Source: Candidatus Aalborgiella aggregata (GTDB taxonomy: Bacteria > Pseudomonadota > Gammaproteobacteria > Burkholderiales > Burkholderiaceae_C). Taken from it: a DNA stretch of 64,000 nt. Made by a program: the position numbers and the translations under genes. Below are positions 54,741 through 63,455 of the stretch, one piece after another; position 1 is the stretch's first letter; each line of letters opens with the position of its first letter. The stretch lies in assembly GCA_016705065.1 (NCBI GenBank), contig JADIYY010000002.1:496001-560000 (forward strand). The letters run 5' to 3'. The notes beneath the pieces were generated by a model. The model saw nothing but the letters and a program-made list of their open reading frames with translations. It was not told where the DNA came from and searched no databases.

Positions 54741-57458
54741 AACTGACCTGCAGATAACGCAGACTAAGTCCACCCATCGAGCAGATTACGCGCCCCCTGC
54801 ATATTGGATAGACAGCGTTGACTTGACTTTTGATCTGGACCCGCAAAAAACGCGTGTGCTGAACAAAATGCGCGTCAGACGCAATGCGGACGTGGCCGTG
54901 CAAGCCTTGAAGCTAGATGGTGAAGATTTGAATCTGTCACGTGTATTGGTCAACGGACAGGGTTGCAGTTTCAAAATGGAAAATTCGAAACTGGTGCTTG
55001 ACAATTTGCCCGAAGATTTCGAACTGGAGATTTTTACCACCTGTAACCCTAACAAGAACACCCAATTAATGGGTTTGTACGTCAGCAACGAATCATTTTT
55101 CACTCAGTGCGAGGCTGAGGGTTTCAGGCGCATCACCTATTTTCTGGACCGGCCTGATGTGATGGCGGTCTTTACCGTTACTTTGCGTGCAGACAAATCA
55201 GCGTATCCCGTTTTATTGTCAAATGGTAATTTGGTTGAGCAAGGCATATTGGAAGATGGTCGCCATTTTGCGAAATGGTTTGACCCGTTCAAGAAACCTG
55301 CTTACTTGTTCGCACTGGTGGCAGGTCAATTTGTGTGCCGTGAACAAACCATTACCTCACGTGCTGGCAACACACATCTCCTGCAAGTTTATGTACGACC
55401 AGGCGACTTGGAGAAGACAGAACATGCGATGAATTCACTCATGGCCAGTGTAGCTTGGGACGAGGCACGCTTTGGTCTGAGCTTGGATTTAGAGCGCTTT
55501 ATGATTGTTGCCACCAGTGACTTCAACATGGGCGCCATGGAAAACAAAGGCTTGAACATTTTCAACACCAAGTTTGTTTTAGCCAGCCAAGCCAGCGCCA
55601 CCGATGTTGATTTTGCCAATATTGAATCGGTAGTTGGCCATGAGTATTTCCATAATTGGACAGGCAACCGCATCACTTGCCGCGACTGGTTTCAACTCTC
55701 TTTGAAAGAAGGCCTCACCGTTTTCCGCGATCAAGAGTTTTCGCAAGACATGGCTGGGTCTGATTCAGCCCGCGCGGTCAAGCGCATTGAAGACGTGCGC
55801 GCCCTGCGTGCAGCACAATTTGTGGAAGATGCTGGCACCATGTCGCACCCAGTGCGACCCGATAGCTACCTTGAAATCAGCAACTTTTATACCGCCACCA
55901 TTTACGAAAAAGGCGCAGAAGTGGTGCGCATGATGCAAACGCTGGTCAGCACGCCAGAATCACACAGCGGCCGTGATGGTTTTGCCAAAGGCATGAAGCT
56001 GTACTTTGAACGCTTTGACGGTCAAGCTGTGACCTGCGATGATTTTGCACAATCTATCGCCGACGCCAATCCCAATTCCGAGTTGGCCAAGCATTTGACA
56101 CAATTCAAACGTTGGTACAGCCAGTCGGGTACACCACGTGTAGAGGCAGTGGGTGAATATGACGAAGTCAGCCACAGCTATTCATTGACATTCAAACAGC
56201 ACGTCAAAGAAGGCAACGAACCTTATGTAATACCCGTTTCTATGGGATTGCTGGACCGCGATGGTCATGCACTTCCTTTGCAACTGGAGGCTGAAGCAAA
56301 CGATGTCAGCATGACATCAAGAACTTTGGTTTTGACAGATTCCACACAAACTTTCAAATTCTCCAACATCACAACACAAGCTGTGCCATCACTCTTGCGC
56401 GGCTTCAGCGCACCAGTTATTTTGGATATTGACTACACGCAAGTTGACCTCTTTATCTTGTTATCTAAAGACACCGATGCCTTTAACCGCTGGGAAGCTG
56501 CCCAACGCTTGGGGTTAAATGTTGCTACATATTTTATAGCATCACAGGCAGATAATACGCCGGCTAATGGACAAATTGATCATGAAAACCAGTTGCTAAC
56601 AATCTATACACAGTCATTGCATAAAGTTTTGCGTGATCCACACTTGGATGCCGCTTTTAAAGAGATGGTATTAACACTGCCATCTGAGTCGTATATTGCT
56701 GAACAATTGCAAGATGTTGACCCAGAACGCATTCACCTAGTACGTGAAGCCTTGCGTGCGCACATGGCCAATGCTTTGCATGCTGACTGGGAATGGGCTT
56801 ATGAGACTTACCAACACAGCGGTGCGTACAGCCCTGATGCTGTCTCCAGCGGTCGCCGTTCATTAACAGGTATGGCATTGTCGCAATTGTGTTTAAACGC
56901 CAAAACAACGGGCGATACCGTTTGGCCAAACATCACCCATCAACGCTTCAAAAATGCAGGTAATATGACCGACAGATTCAATGCCTTGCAGGCCTTGGTC
57001 AGCAGCGGTCACGAATTGGCAAGCACCGCATTGGCTGATTTCATGCTCTGTTTAAAAATGATGCCTTGGTCATTGACAAATGGTTTGCATTGCAAGCCAG
57101 CAGCCCTGATACCAATGGAAATGTTTTGCCGCAAGTTCGACAGTTGATGAAACATGCTGACTTCAATATCAAAAACCCTAACCGCGCACGCAGCTTGATA
57201 TTCAATTACTGCGTGAACAACCCTGCCGCTTTCCACAGACAAGATGGTGCGGGCTACGTGTTTTGGTGTGAACAAGTATTGGCGCTAGACAGTTTTAACC
57301 CACAGGTGGCGGCGCGTTTGGCTAGGGCTTTGGATCGCTGGAAGAAACTCAGTGAACCCTACAGAACTGCCGCCAAATCTTGCATTGAACGCGTGGCTGC
57401 CAAAAAAGATTTGAGCAACGACACACGAGAAGTCATTGCACATGCTTTGGCTGAATAA
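54727..57458 (+). CDS. pepN: Aminopeptidase N, interrupted by an apparent frameshift
   Basis: An M1-family zinc aminopeptidase of about 909 residues if the frame is restored. GAMEN lies near residue 271 and HEYFHNW near 305, with the third ligand glutamate downstream. The frame is open from 54727 to 57147, but from about 57042 homology continues in the -1 frame (HALFKND then ALVIDKWFALQAS) to 57458. The last 35 residues of the first frame are nonsense. A one-base deletion near 57042 best explains it; a sequencing error or a frameshift event is equally possible. Codons for residues about 599-618 are a copy of repeat A. GGAG lies upstream of the ATG. Confidence 0.88.
56521..56580 (-). repeat. 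Interspersed repeat A, copy 8 (in frame inside pepN)
   Basis: Matches repeat A over its length: GTTGCTACATATTTTATAGC at one end, then TACGCCGGCTAATGG and ACAAATTGAT at the other. It has lost the internal stop codons that the consensus would give in this frame, so the gene reads through. It encodes about 20 residues absent from the usual PepN alignment as I recall it. Confidence 0.8.
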
Positions 57459-57520
57459 TATTCTTTTCGATTACAGCCTCTTTCTCACTTTACATTCACC
57501 TTTTTGAGCAACCCCAACGC

Positions 57521-59488
57521 ATGGCACTGATTACCCTGATAGACGCACAACTCGCTTTTGGCCATGTTGCACTTTTAGATCACACCGATTTTTCATTAGA
57601 ACTGGGAGAACGCGTGGGCATCATTGGTCGCAATGGCGCAGGCAAATCGTCCATGCTCAAAATCATTGCGGGTTTAGAAAAAATTGACGATGGCACCTTG
57701 CAGTTGCAAAACAATTTGCGCATGGCCTATGTGTCACAAGAACCCGATTTGGATTTAAACGCCACCATATTCGAAGCGGTCAAAGTCGGCATCGCCCCCG
57801 TTATCGCCCTGATGGATGAATATATGACAGGTGCAGGCGATTTGGATACTTTGCAAAGCCAAATCGAAGCGGTAGATGGTTGGAATTGGGAGCAGCGCGT
57901 TACCGAAACACTGCAACGCCTTCATTTGAATGGTGATGCCTTGGTGGGAACACTGTCTGGCGGCAACAAAAAACGCGTAGCTTTAGCTCAGGGTTTGGTG
58001 TCGCAGCCCGATGTACTGCTACTGGACGAACCCACCAACCATTTAGATTTGGATTCTATTGAGTGGTTGGAAGACTTGTTGATTGCTTTCAAAGGCAGCG
58101 TTATCACCATCACCCACGATCGGAGCTTCTTGAACCGCGTTGCAACGCGCATTGTTGATTTAGACCGTGGCAAATTGTTGTCTTACCCAGGGAATTTTGA
58201 ACAATACCTGTTGCAAAAAGAGGAACAACTGGCACAAGAAGCCGTCATCAATGCCAAAGCAGACAAATTGCTGGCCCAAGAAGAAGTGTGGATACGCAAA
58301 GGCGTTGAAGCGCGCCGCACCCGTGCCACGGCACGCATCAACCGCTTGGGCGAATTGCGTGCCAACCGCGAATCGCGGCGCGACGTGATGGGCAGCGTGA
58401 AGATGGATGTGGCAAGTGCCCAAAGCAGCGGCAAAATTGTGGCGGAATTAGAAAACGTCAGCAAATCATTCAACACCCTAGACGCTGATGGCAAAGTGAC
58501 TGGTACTAAAACAGTCGTCAAAAACTTCACGGGCACGATTCTGCGCGGTGACAAAATTGGTTTGCTAGGCCCTAACGGCGCGGGCAAAACCACCTTGTTG
58601 AAGTTGATACTGGGAGACTTGCAACCAGACAGCGGCACAGTCAAACAAGGCACCAAACTGGATGTGGCTTATTTTGACCAGATGCGCAACAACCTGGATT
58701 TAGACGCCACCTTGGAAGACTTCATCAGCCCAGGCAGCGAATGGATTGAAATTGGCAATCAAAAAAAGCACGTCAAAAGTTATTTGAGCGATTTTCTTTT
58801 CAGCCCAGCGCGTGCCAATTCACCCGTGCGCAGTTTGAGCGGTGGCGAACGCAACCGTTTGTTGTTGGCACGCTTGTACGCACGCCCTGCCAATGTGTTG
58901 GTGCTGGACGAACCCACCAATGACTTGGACATTGACACCTTAGAATTGCTGGAAGAGTTATTACAAAACTTTGAGGGCACCGTGTTTCTAGTCAGCCATG
59001 ACCGCACTTTTTTAGACAATGTCGTCACCAGCACCATCGCGTTTGAGGGTGATGGGCATTGGCGTGAATACGAAGGCGGCGTGCAAGATTGGTTGGTACA
59101 AAGCAAGCGCGCCAAAGAAATCGCCGCAAATAATGGTAAAAAACGACCTGAGGCGGCGTATTTATTACCTAAATCGCTATCAAATCAGGAGCATTCTGCA
59201 CAAATTAACGCCAACAATGCGCCTGCAAATAACAACAATTCATCGACAGGCGCGCTCAAAAATCTAGCGAAAACACGAAAACTCAGCTTCAAAGAAAAAC
59301 GTGACTTGGATGAATTGCCTGCCAAAATCGAAGCATTGGAAGCAGAACAAACTGACATACGCAAGCAATTGGCCGATGGTAAATTGTTCAGCTCTGACAA
59401 CGCCAAAGCGCTGGCATTAACACAGCGCGATGCTGAAATTGATGACTTGCTGCTGGCTGCCATGGAGCGTTGGGAGGAGCTGAGTTAA
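57521..59488 (+). CDS. uup: ABC-F family ATPase Uup
   Basis: A 655-residue soluble double ATPase. Walker A motifs GRNGAGKSS (near residue 38) and GPNGAGKTT (near 352), signature LSGGNKKRVALAQ and LSGGERNRLLLARL, and Walker B LLLDEPTNHLD and LVLDEPTNDLD are all present. The C-terminal coiled coil (about residues 595-655) is a Uup feature. Uup acts on ribosomes and affects transposon excision and DNA transactions. The linker near residues 541-558 holds a repeat A copy. It overlaps the next gene by one base. Confidence 0.93.
   Translation: MALITLIDAQLAFGHVALLDHTDFSLELGERVGIIGRNGAGKSSMLKIIAGLEKIDDGTLQLQNNLRMAYVSQEPDLDLNATIFEAVKVGIAPVIALMDEYMTGAGDLDTLQSQIEAVDGWNWEQRVTETLQRLHLNGDALVGTLSGGNKKRVALAQGLVSQPDVLLLDEPTNHLDLDSIEWLEDLLIAFKGSVITITHDRSFLNRVATRIVDLDRGKLLSYPGNFEQYLLQKEEQLAQEAVINAKADKLLAQEEVWIRKGVEARRTRATARINRLGELRANRESRRDVMGSVKMDVASAQSSGKIVAELENVSKSFNTLDADGKVTGTKTVVKNFTGTILRGDKIGLLGPNGAGKTTLLKLILGDLQPDSGTVKQGTKLDVAYFDQMRNNLDLDATLEDFISPGSEWIEIGNQKKHVKSYLSDFLFSPARANSPVRSLSGGERNRLLLARLYARPANVLVLDEPTNDLDIDTLELLEELLQNFEGTVFLVSHDRTFLDNVVTSTIAFEGDGHWREYEGGVQDWLVQSKRAKEIAANNGKKRPEAAYLLPKSLSNQEHSAQINANNAPANNNNSSTGALKNLAKTRKLSFKEKRDLDELPAKIEALEAEQTDIRKQLADGKLFSSDNAKALALTQRDAEIDDLLLAAMERWEELS
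59143..59193 (+). repeat. Interspersed repeat A, copy 9 (in frame inside uup)
   Basis: ACCTGAGGCGGCGTATTTAT and TACCTAAATCGCTATCAAAT match the core of repeat A with a few changes and one gap. It encodes part of the variable linker between the second ATPase domain and the C-terminal coiled coil, without a stop codon. Confidence 0.7.
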
Positions 59489-60585
59489 TGGCAACGCACA
59501 AAACCTCTGACGCTGTTGCGACCATCTTCAGTATCCTTTTAGGCAGACCAATTGATGCTGATACGCAAGCCAAATGGTCATCGCGCTTGAATAATTCCGA
59601 AAGCCGCCTCTTTGACATGATGGATTCAATCATGTTGTCCCGTGAATTCATGGTGGAACAAGATTCCATCAGCCGACATGAACGCTTGCGTCGTTTGTAT
59701 GCTTTGCTGAAAACATGCAAGAACGAGCAACTAAAGCCAATTGAACAAGCGCAAATCATGTACCGCATGGTGTTCAATCGCTCTGTCGATGACTTTGGCA
59801 TGCAAGTCATACAAGCACGCATACAAGCGGGCAAATTTTCAAAACTGGGCTTGCTGCTGCGCATGCTCAAATCACCTGAATTTCGCCAACCCTATCGCCG
59901 CATCAAACCCATTCAGCGCCTGCATACCGCGCGTTCGGAATGGGTCAAACAACTGCCCTCTGCAGACCGCGTGCTGGATATTGGCGGCAGCAGTCCTACT
60001 GTGCCTGAAGGTGCCTTGATTGAACTGGGTTACCAACACAAGCCGAAAGAATTGACCATTTTTGACAAACCCCCGGAACAACAGTACTGGGGGGCGCCAA
60101 ATTATTCACAAGGTGAAAAACGTGTTTTCCCTTGGGGTACTGTTCAATACATGCACGGTTATGCAGAGGATATTTTTGACAATAAGGTTTTAGCTTCGCA
60201 AACGTTTGACATGATTTTCATGGGGCAAGTGGTTGAACATATTCATGTCGATAAATTACCGGCTCTTCTGGTTTGGATTCGTGAACATTTAAATCCAGGT
60301 GGACATTTCTACTGCGACACACCCAATCGGCTCATCACCAAATACGAAACGGGTGATGACAGTTACATCGACCCCGATCACAAAAAAGAATACACACCTG
60401 TGGAACTCATGGCACTTTTCAATGAGGCGGGCTTTATGGAAGTGCAAAGCAAAGGGATTTTAGAAATGCCCAACGTTCAGTCTGCGCACAAATTGGATGT
60501 CAGCGATTACTACGATGGTCAACTGTTATGCGACCATGCTGAACGCGCTTATTGTTTTGCAATGTCTGGGTTACGAGCATCTTAA
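59488..60585 (+). CDS. Fusion protein: two DUF4214-like repeats plus SAM methyltransferase
   Basis: A 365-residue protein. Residues about 5-55 (VATIFSILLGRPIDADT) and 85-135 (QIMYRMVFNRSVDDFG, ending KSPEFR) resemble two DUF4214-type helical modules seen in surface-associated proteins. From about residue 155 a class I methyltransferase follows, with RVLDIGGSSP as SAM loop and FDMIFMGQVVEHIH as the acidic motif. It starts inside the uup stop codon (TAATG). It precedes an acyltransferase, so a role in surface glycan modification is plausible. The target is unknown. Confidence 0.75.
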   Translation: MATHKTSDAVATIFSILLGRPIDADTQAKWSSRLNNSESRLFDMMDSIMLSREFMVEQDSISRHERLRRLYALLKTCKNEQLKPIEQAQIMYRMVFNRSVDDFGMQVIQARIQAGKFSKLGLLLRMLKSPEFRQPYRRIKPIQRLHTARSEWVKQLPSADRVLDIGGSSPTVPEGALIELGYQHKPKELTIFDKPPEQQYWGAPNYSQGEKRVFPWGTVQYMHGYAEDIFDNKVLASQTFDMIFMGQVVEHIHVDKLPALLVWIREHLNPGGHFYCDTPNRLITKYETGDDSYIDPDHKKEYTPVELMALFNEAGFMEVQSKGILEMPNVQSAHKLDVSDYYDGQLLCDHAERAYCFAMSGLRAS

Positions 60586-60594
60586 TTCGCAACC

Positions 60595-62547
60595 ATGAAT
60601 CACCCCAAATACCGACCAGACATTGATGGCCTGCGTGCCATTGCAGTACTCAGTGTTCTGGGGTTTCATGCGTTTCCGGCGCAATTCAAAGCGGGATTCA
60701 TCGGTGTTGATATTTTTTTTGTTATTTCCGGATTCTTAATCAGCAGCATCATTTTTGAAAACCTAGCGCGTGGCAGTTTCAGTTTTTTAGAGTTTTATGG
60801 TCGCCGCATCAAGCGCATATTCCCTGCCTTGGCACTGGTGCTGTTTACCAGTTTTACGTTTGCGTGGTTTGCCCTTTTTGCTGACGAGTTTGAGCAACTG
60901 GGTAAACATATGGCGGCAGGGGCTGCGTTTATTTCAAATTTTGCACTGTGGCAAGAATCGGGCTATTTCGACAATGCGGCAGAGACCAAGCCTTTGCTGC
61001 ACTTGTGGTCGTTGGCGATTGAGGAACAGTTTTATATTTTTTGGCCATTGTTGGTGTGGGCAACTTGGAAGCGCAAATGGCTGTTCATCACGATTTTGAT
61101 AACCCTGTTACTCGTGTCTTTTGGCATTAATGTGTATTTTGTCCGCATCGACCGTGCAACTGCTTTTTTCTTTCCAGGTTCACGTGTCTGGGAATTGTTG
61201 ATTGGTGTCGTGCTGGCCTACTTTTCAACGCAATCAAGAGAAACTTCGGCAAAAAGTTTTCGGCTCAACCAAACACATAAACAAGTTCTATCCACACTGG
61301 GCGTTTTGTTGCTGGCCTTTGCCTTTTATCGCATCGACAAAACCCGCCCATACCCAGGAACATGGGCTTTATTACCAGTACTAGGGTCATTTTGTTTGAT
61401 TGCCGCAGGTACAAATGCTTGGTTTAATCGCTATGTTTTAGCGAACCGTGCTATGGTGGGCATCGGTTTAATCAGCTACCCACTGTATTTATGGCATTGG
61501 CCGCTTTTGACCTTTGCACGTATTGTCGAGAGTGAAACACCTGCCATTAAGTTTCGAGTTGCTGCGCTCTTGCTCAGCGTTGTGTTGGCATGGCTGACAT
61601 ATCGTTTTCTTGAAAAACCAATACGGTCGGGCAGCAATCAGCGCATGAAAATTACCGCACTTTGCATGGCAATGGCAGCGTTGGGCACGGCAGGCTACAT
61701 CACTTACATTCAAAACGGATTCCCACAGCGTGCTGCTGCGCAAGCCAGCAACATCAATACTTGGGATAACTTAACATTTGCACAAACATGCCGATTTTTA
61801 ACCCTAGCCAAAGAACAAGATGATTGGTGCAATCAAGGGAATGCCCCAGACAAAGCTCCTACGCACGTGTTGATGGGTGACAGTGTTGGCAACGGTTTTG
61901 CCCCGATGCTTCAAACTTATGCTGCGGAGCAACACAAAGCGGGGGAACACACATTTGTATTTAAGCAATTTGGACGTGGTGCTTGCCCAATGCTGCTTGG
62001 TATTGGACCCGAGCACTGCATAGAACTGACCCAAGCAGCCAAGACCTACATTGATCAAAATAAAAGCATACACACTGTCATATTGGCCGCCAATTGGACA
62101 CTTTATTTCCATGGGCATGAGTGGTTTGGGCATTCCAAGATAGACGCACAAGAATTTCAGCAAGCTTTTACCAATACGGTGCGTCATTACCAAAGTTTGG
62201 GGAAACGAGTTATTGTGATACTGGCGCCACCCATTGGTGCCAACCCGCGCGCCTGTGTGGTGCGACCATTGCGCTTAAGTACAGAAAATAACTGCATTTT
62301 GCAAATGCAGGATGTATTAAACAATTCGCGAAATTACAAAACACCATTTGTTGCGTGGCTCAATGCGTTGCATGTCGAGTTTTTTGACCCAGAGCGGTAT
62401 TTGTGCAATGAAATGGCATGCAAAGTCACGGACGGACCTCGTATTTTGTACCTCGATCACGAACATTTCAGTGAATTTGGTGGGCCGTATCTGGCCAATC
62501 AAGCCCAAAAAGATCTGCAATTGATTCTGAGCCCAAGCTTAAAGTAA
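60595..62547 (+). CDS. Acyltransferase-3/SGNH O-acyltransferase (OafA-like)
   Basis: A 650-residue protein. The first 370 residues are an acyltransferase-3 membrane domain with RPDIDGLRAIAVL, the catalytic-type histidine in VLGFHAF and about ten helices. The C-terminal periplasmic domain is SGNH-type, with LMGDSVGNG and the DxxH motif in YLDHEHFSEFG. OafA-like enzymes add acetyl groups to O-antigen or other surface glycans. A paralogue starts 0.9 kb downstream. The acceptor is unknown. Confidence 0.93.
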   Translation: MNHPKYRPDIDGLRAIAVLSVLGFHAFPAQFKAGFIGVDIFFVISGFLISSIIFENLARGSFSFLEFYGRRIKRIFPALALVLFTSFTFAWFALFADEFEQLGKHMAAGAAFISNFALWQESGYFDNAAETKPLLHLWSLAIEEQFYIFWPLLVWATWKRKWLFITILITLLLVSFGINVYFVRIDRATAFFFPGSRVWELLIGVVLAYFSTQSRETSAKSFRLNQTHKQVLSTLGVLLLAFAFYRIDKTRPYPGTWALLPVLGSFCLIAAGTNAWFNRYVLANRAMVGIGLISYPLYLWHWPLLTFARIVESETPAIKFRVAALLLSVVLAWLTYRFLEKPIRSGSNQRMKITALCMAMAALGTAGYITYIQNGFPQRAAAQASNINTWDNLTFAQTCRFLTLAKEQDDWCNQGNAPDKAPTHVLMGDSVGNGFAPMLQTYAAEQHKAGEHTFVFKQFGRGACPMLLGIGPEHCIELTQAAKTYIDQNKSIHTVILAANWTLYFHGHEWFGHSKIDAQEFQQAFTNTVRHYQSLGKRVIVILAPPIGANPRACVVRPLRLSTENNCILQMQDVLNNSRNYKTPFVAWLNALHVEFFDPERYLCNEMACKVTDGPRILYLDHEHFSEFGGPYLANQAQKDLQLILSPSLK

Positions 62548-62705
62548 GTCTTTAACCAGTATAAAAAACACAAATAAACGTAAAGTTACAAAATAATTCA
62601 GTCCTTTAGGGAATTTATCTGTCAAAATCTCAACCAAGCAGACTGTTGCAACTTAAAGAATCTGCACTAACTGGTTGTTGCAACACATTTTATAAAGGAA
62701 ATACC

Positions 62706-63329
62706 ATGGCATGGCTAAATAAATTAAACGATGCATTCACTTGGCGACCGGCGTCAGCTCTGGCAGCAGTGGTGTTGGCTTCAGCAACCTTGGTTGGTTG
62801 TAATGTTGGCAAGACAGATACAGTAACGACAGATGAAACTCCTGCTAGTACCGGTACTACAACTGGTACAACCACTGCTGGGGCAAGTGGCTACAAAGGT
62901 GGCTGCTTCGGCAGATTTGAGGGCGGTTACAACATGCCCGAACATGAACAACGTATTGCACAGCGTAATCAGTCACTCAAAGACCGTGGCATTCAAGTGA
63001 CTGGCAATGATGATATCGACAATGCCAACGCGGGTGGTGGCCCACCAGACGGTGGTATTTGGATGGCTGGCAGCATGTGGTTTGAAACTGACGCAAATTG
63101 CCGTATCACCGCAGGTAAAACTTTTATCTTCTTTGCTTACGAATACGATATTGGCGGAACAGTCAACAAAGACGGAACCTTTGATTTGGTATGGTACGGG
63201 CAAGGTTCTCAAGGCCAGTTAGAAGGACGTATTGAAGCCAATGGAACACTCACAGGACTGTTCCACCACCCTGCCCCTGATACTTATGTGACAGGCGTTC
63301 TTTGGGGTACTTTTACAGCTAGTAAATAA
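62706..63329 (+). CDS. Lipoprotein of unknown function
   Basis: A 207-residue predicted lipoprotein. The signal ends in a lipobox LVGC with Cys32. A Thr/Gly/Ala/Ser linker follows, then a segment GGCFGRFEGGYNMPEHEQRI and a beta-rich C-terminal half with GSQGQLEGRIEANGTLTGLF. I do not recognise a family. AAAGGAAA precedes the ATG at 62706. It sits between two paralogous acyltransferases and may be part of the same surface system. A terminator follows. Confidence 0.7.
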   Translation: MAWLNKLNDAFTWRPASALAAVVLASATLVGCNVGKTDTVTTDETPASTGTTTGTTTAGASGYKGGCFGRFEGGYNMPEHEQRIAQRNQSLKDRGIQVTGNDDIDNANAGGGPPDGGIWMAGSMWFETDANCRITAGKTFIFFAYEYDIGGTVNKDGTFDLVWYGQGSQGQLEGRIEANGTLTGLFHHPAPDTYVTGVLWGTFTASK

Positions 63330-63376
63330 TACCGAAGTCAAAATACAGTAGCGTACTTTTAGTACGTATACTTCGA

Positions 63377-63424
63377 AAGGTCTGAACAACTCGCTTGCGT
63401 GAGTTATTCAGGCCTTTATTCTTT
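63377..63424 (+). terminator. Rho-independent terminator
   Basis: Inverted repeat around AAGGTCTGAA and TTCAGGCCTT with an inner AACTC/GAGTT stem and a T-rich tail. It ends the lipoprotein transcript before the second acyltransferase gene. Confidence 0.75.
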
Positions 63425-63455
63425 TTAGAACACCCTTATTCGTCGCACTATCATC

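Noticed and set aside
57066..57458. A separate small gene after pepN
   Set aside because: The residues are the normal PepN C-terminal domain in a shifted frame; there is no ribosome binding site and the start is a TTG inside a conserved stretch.
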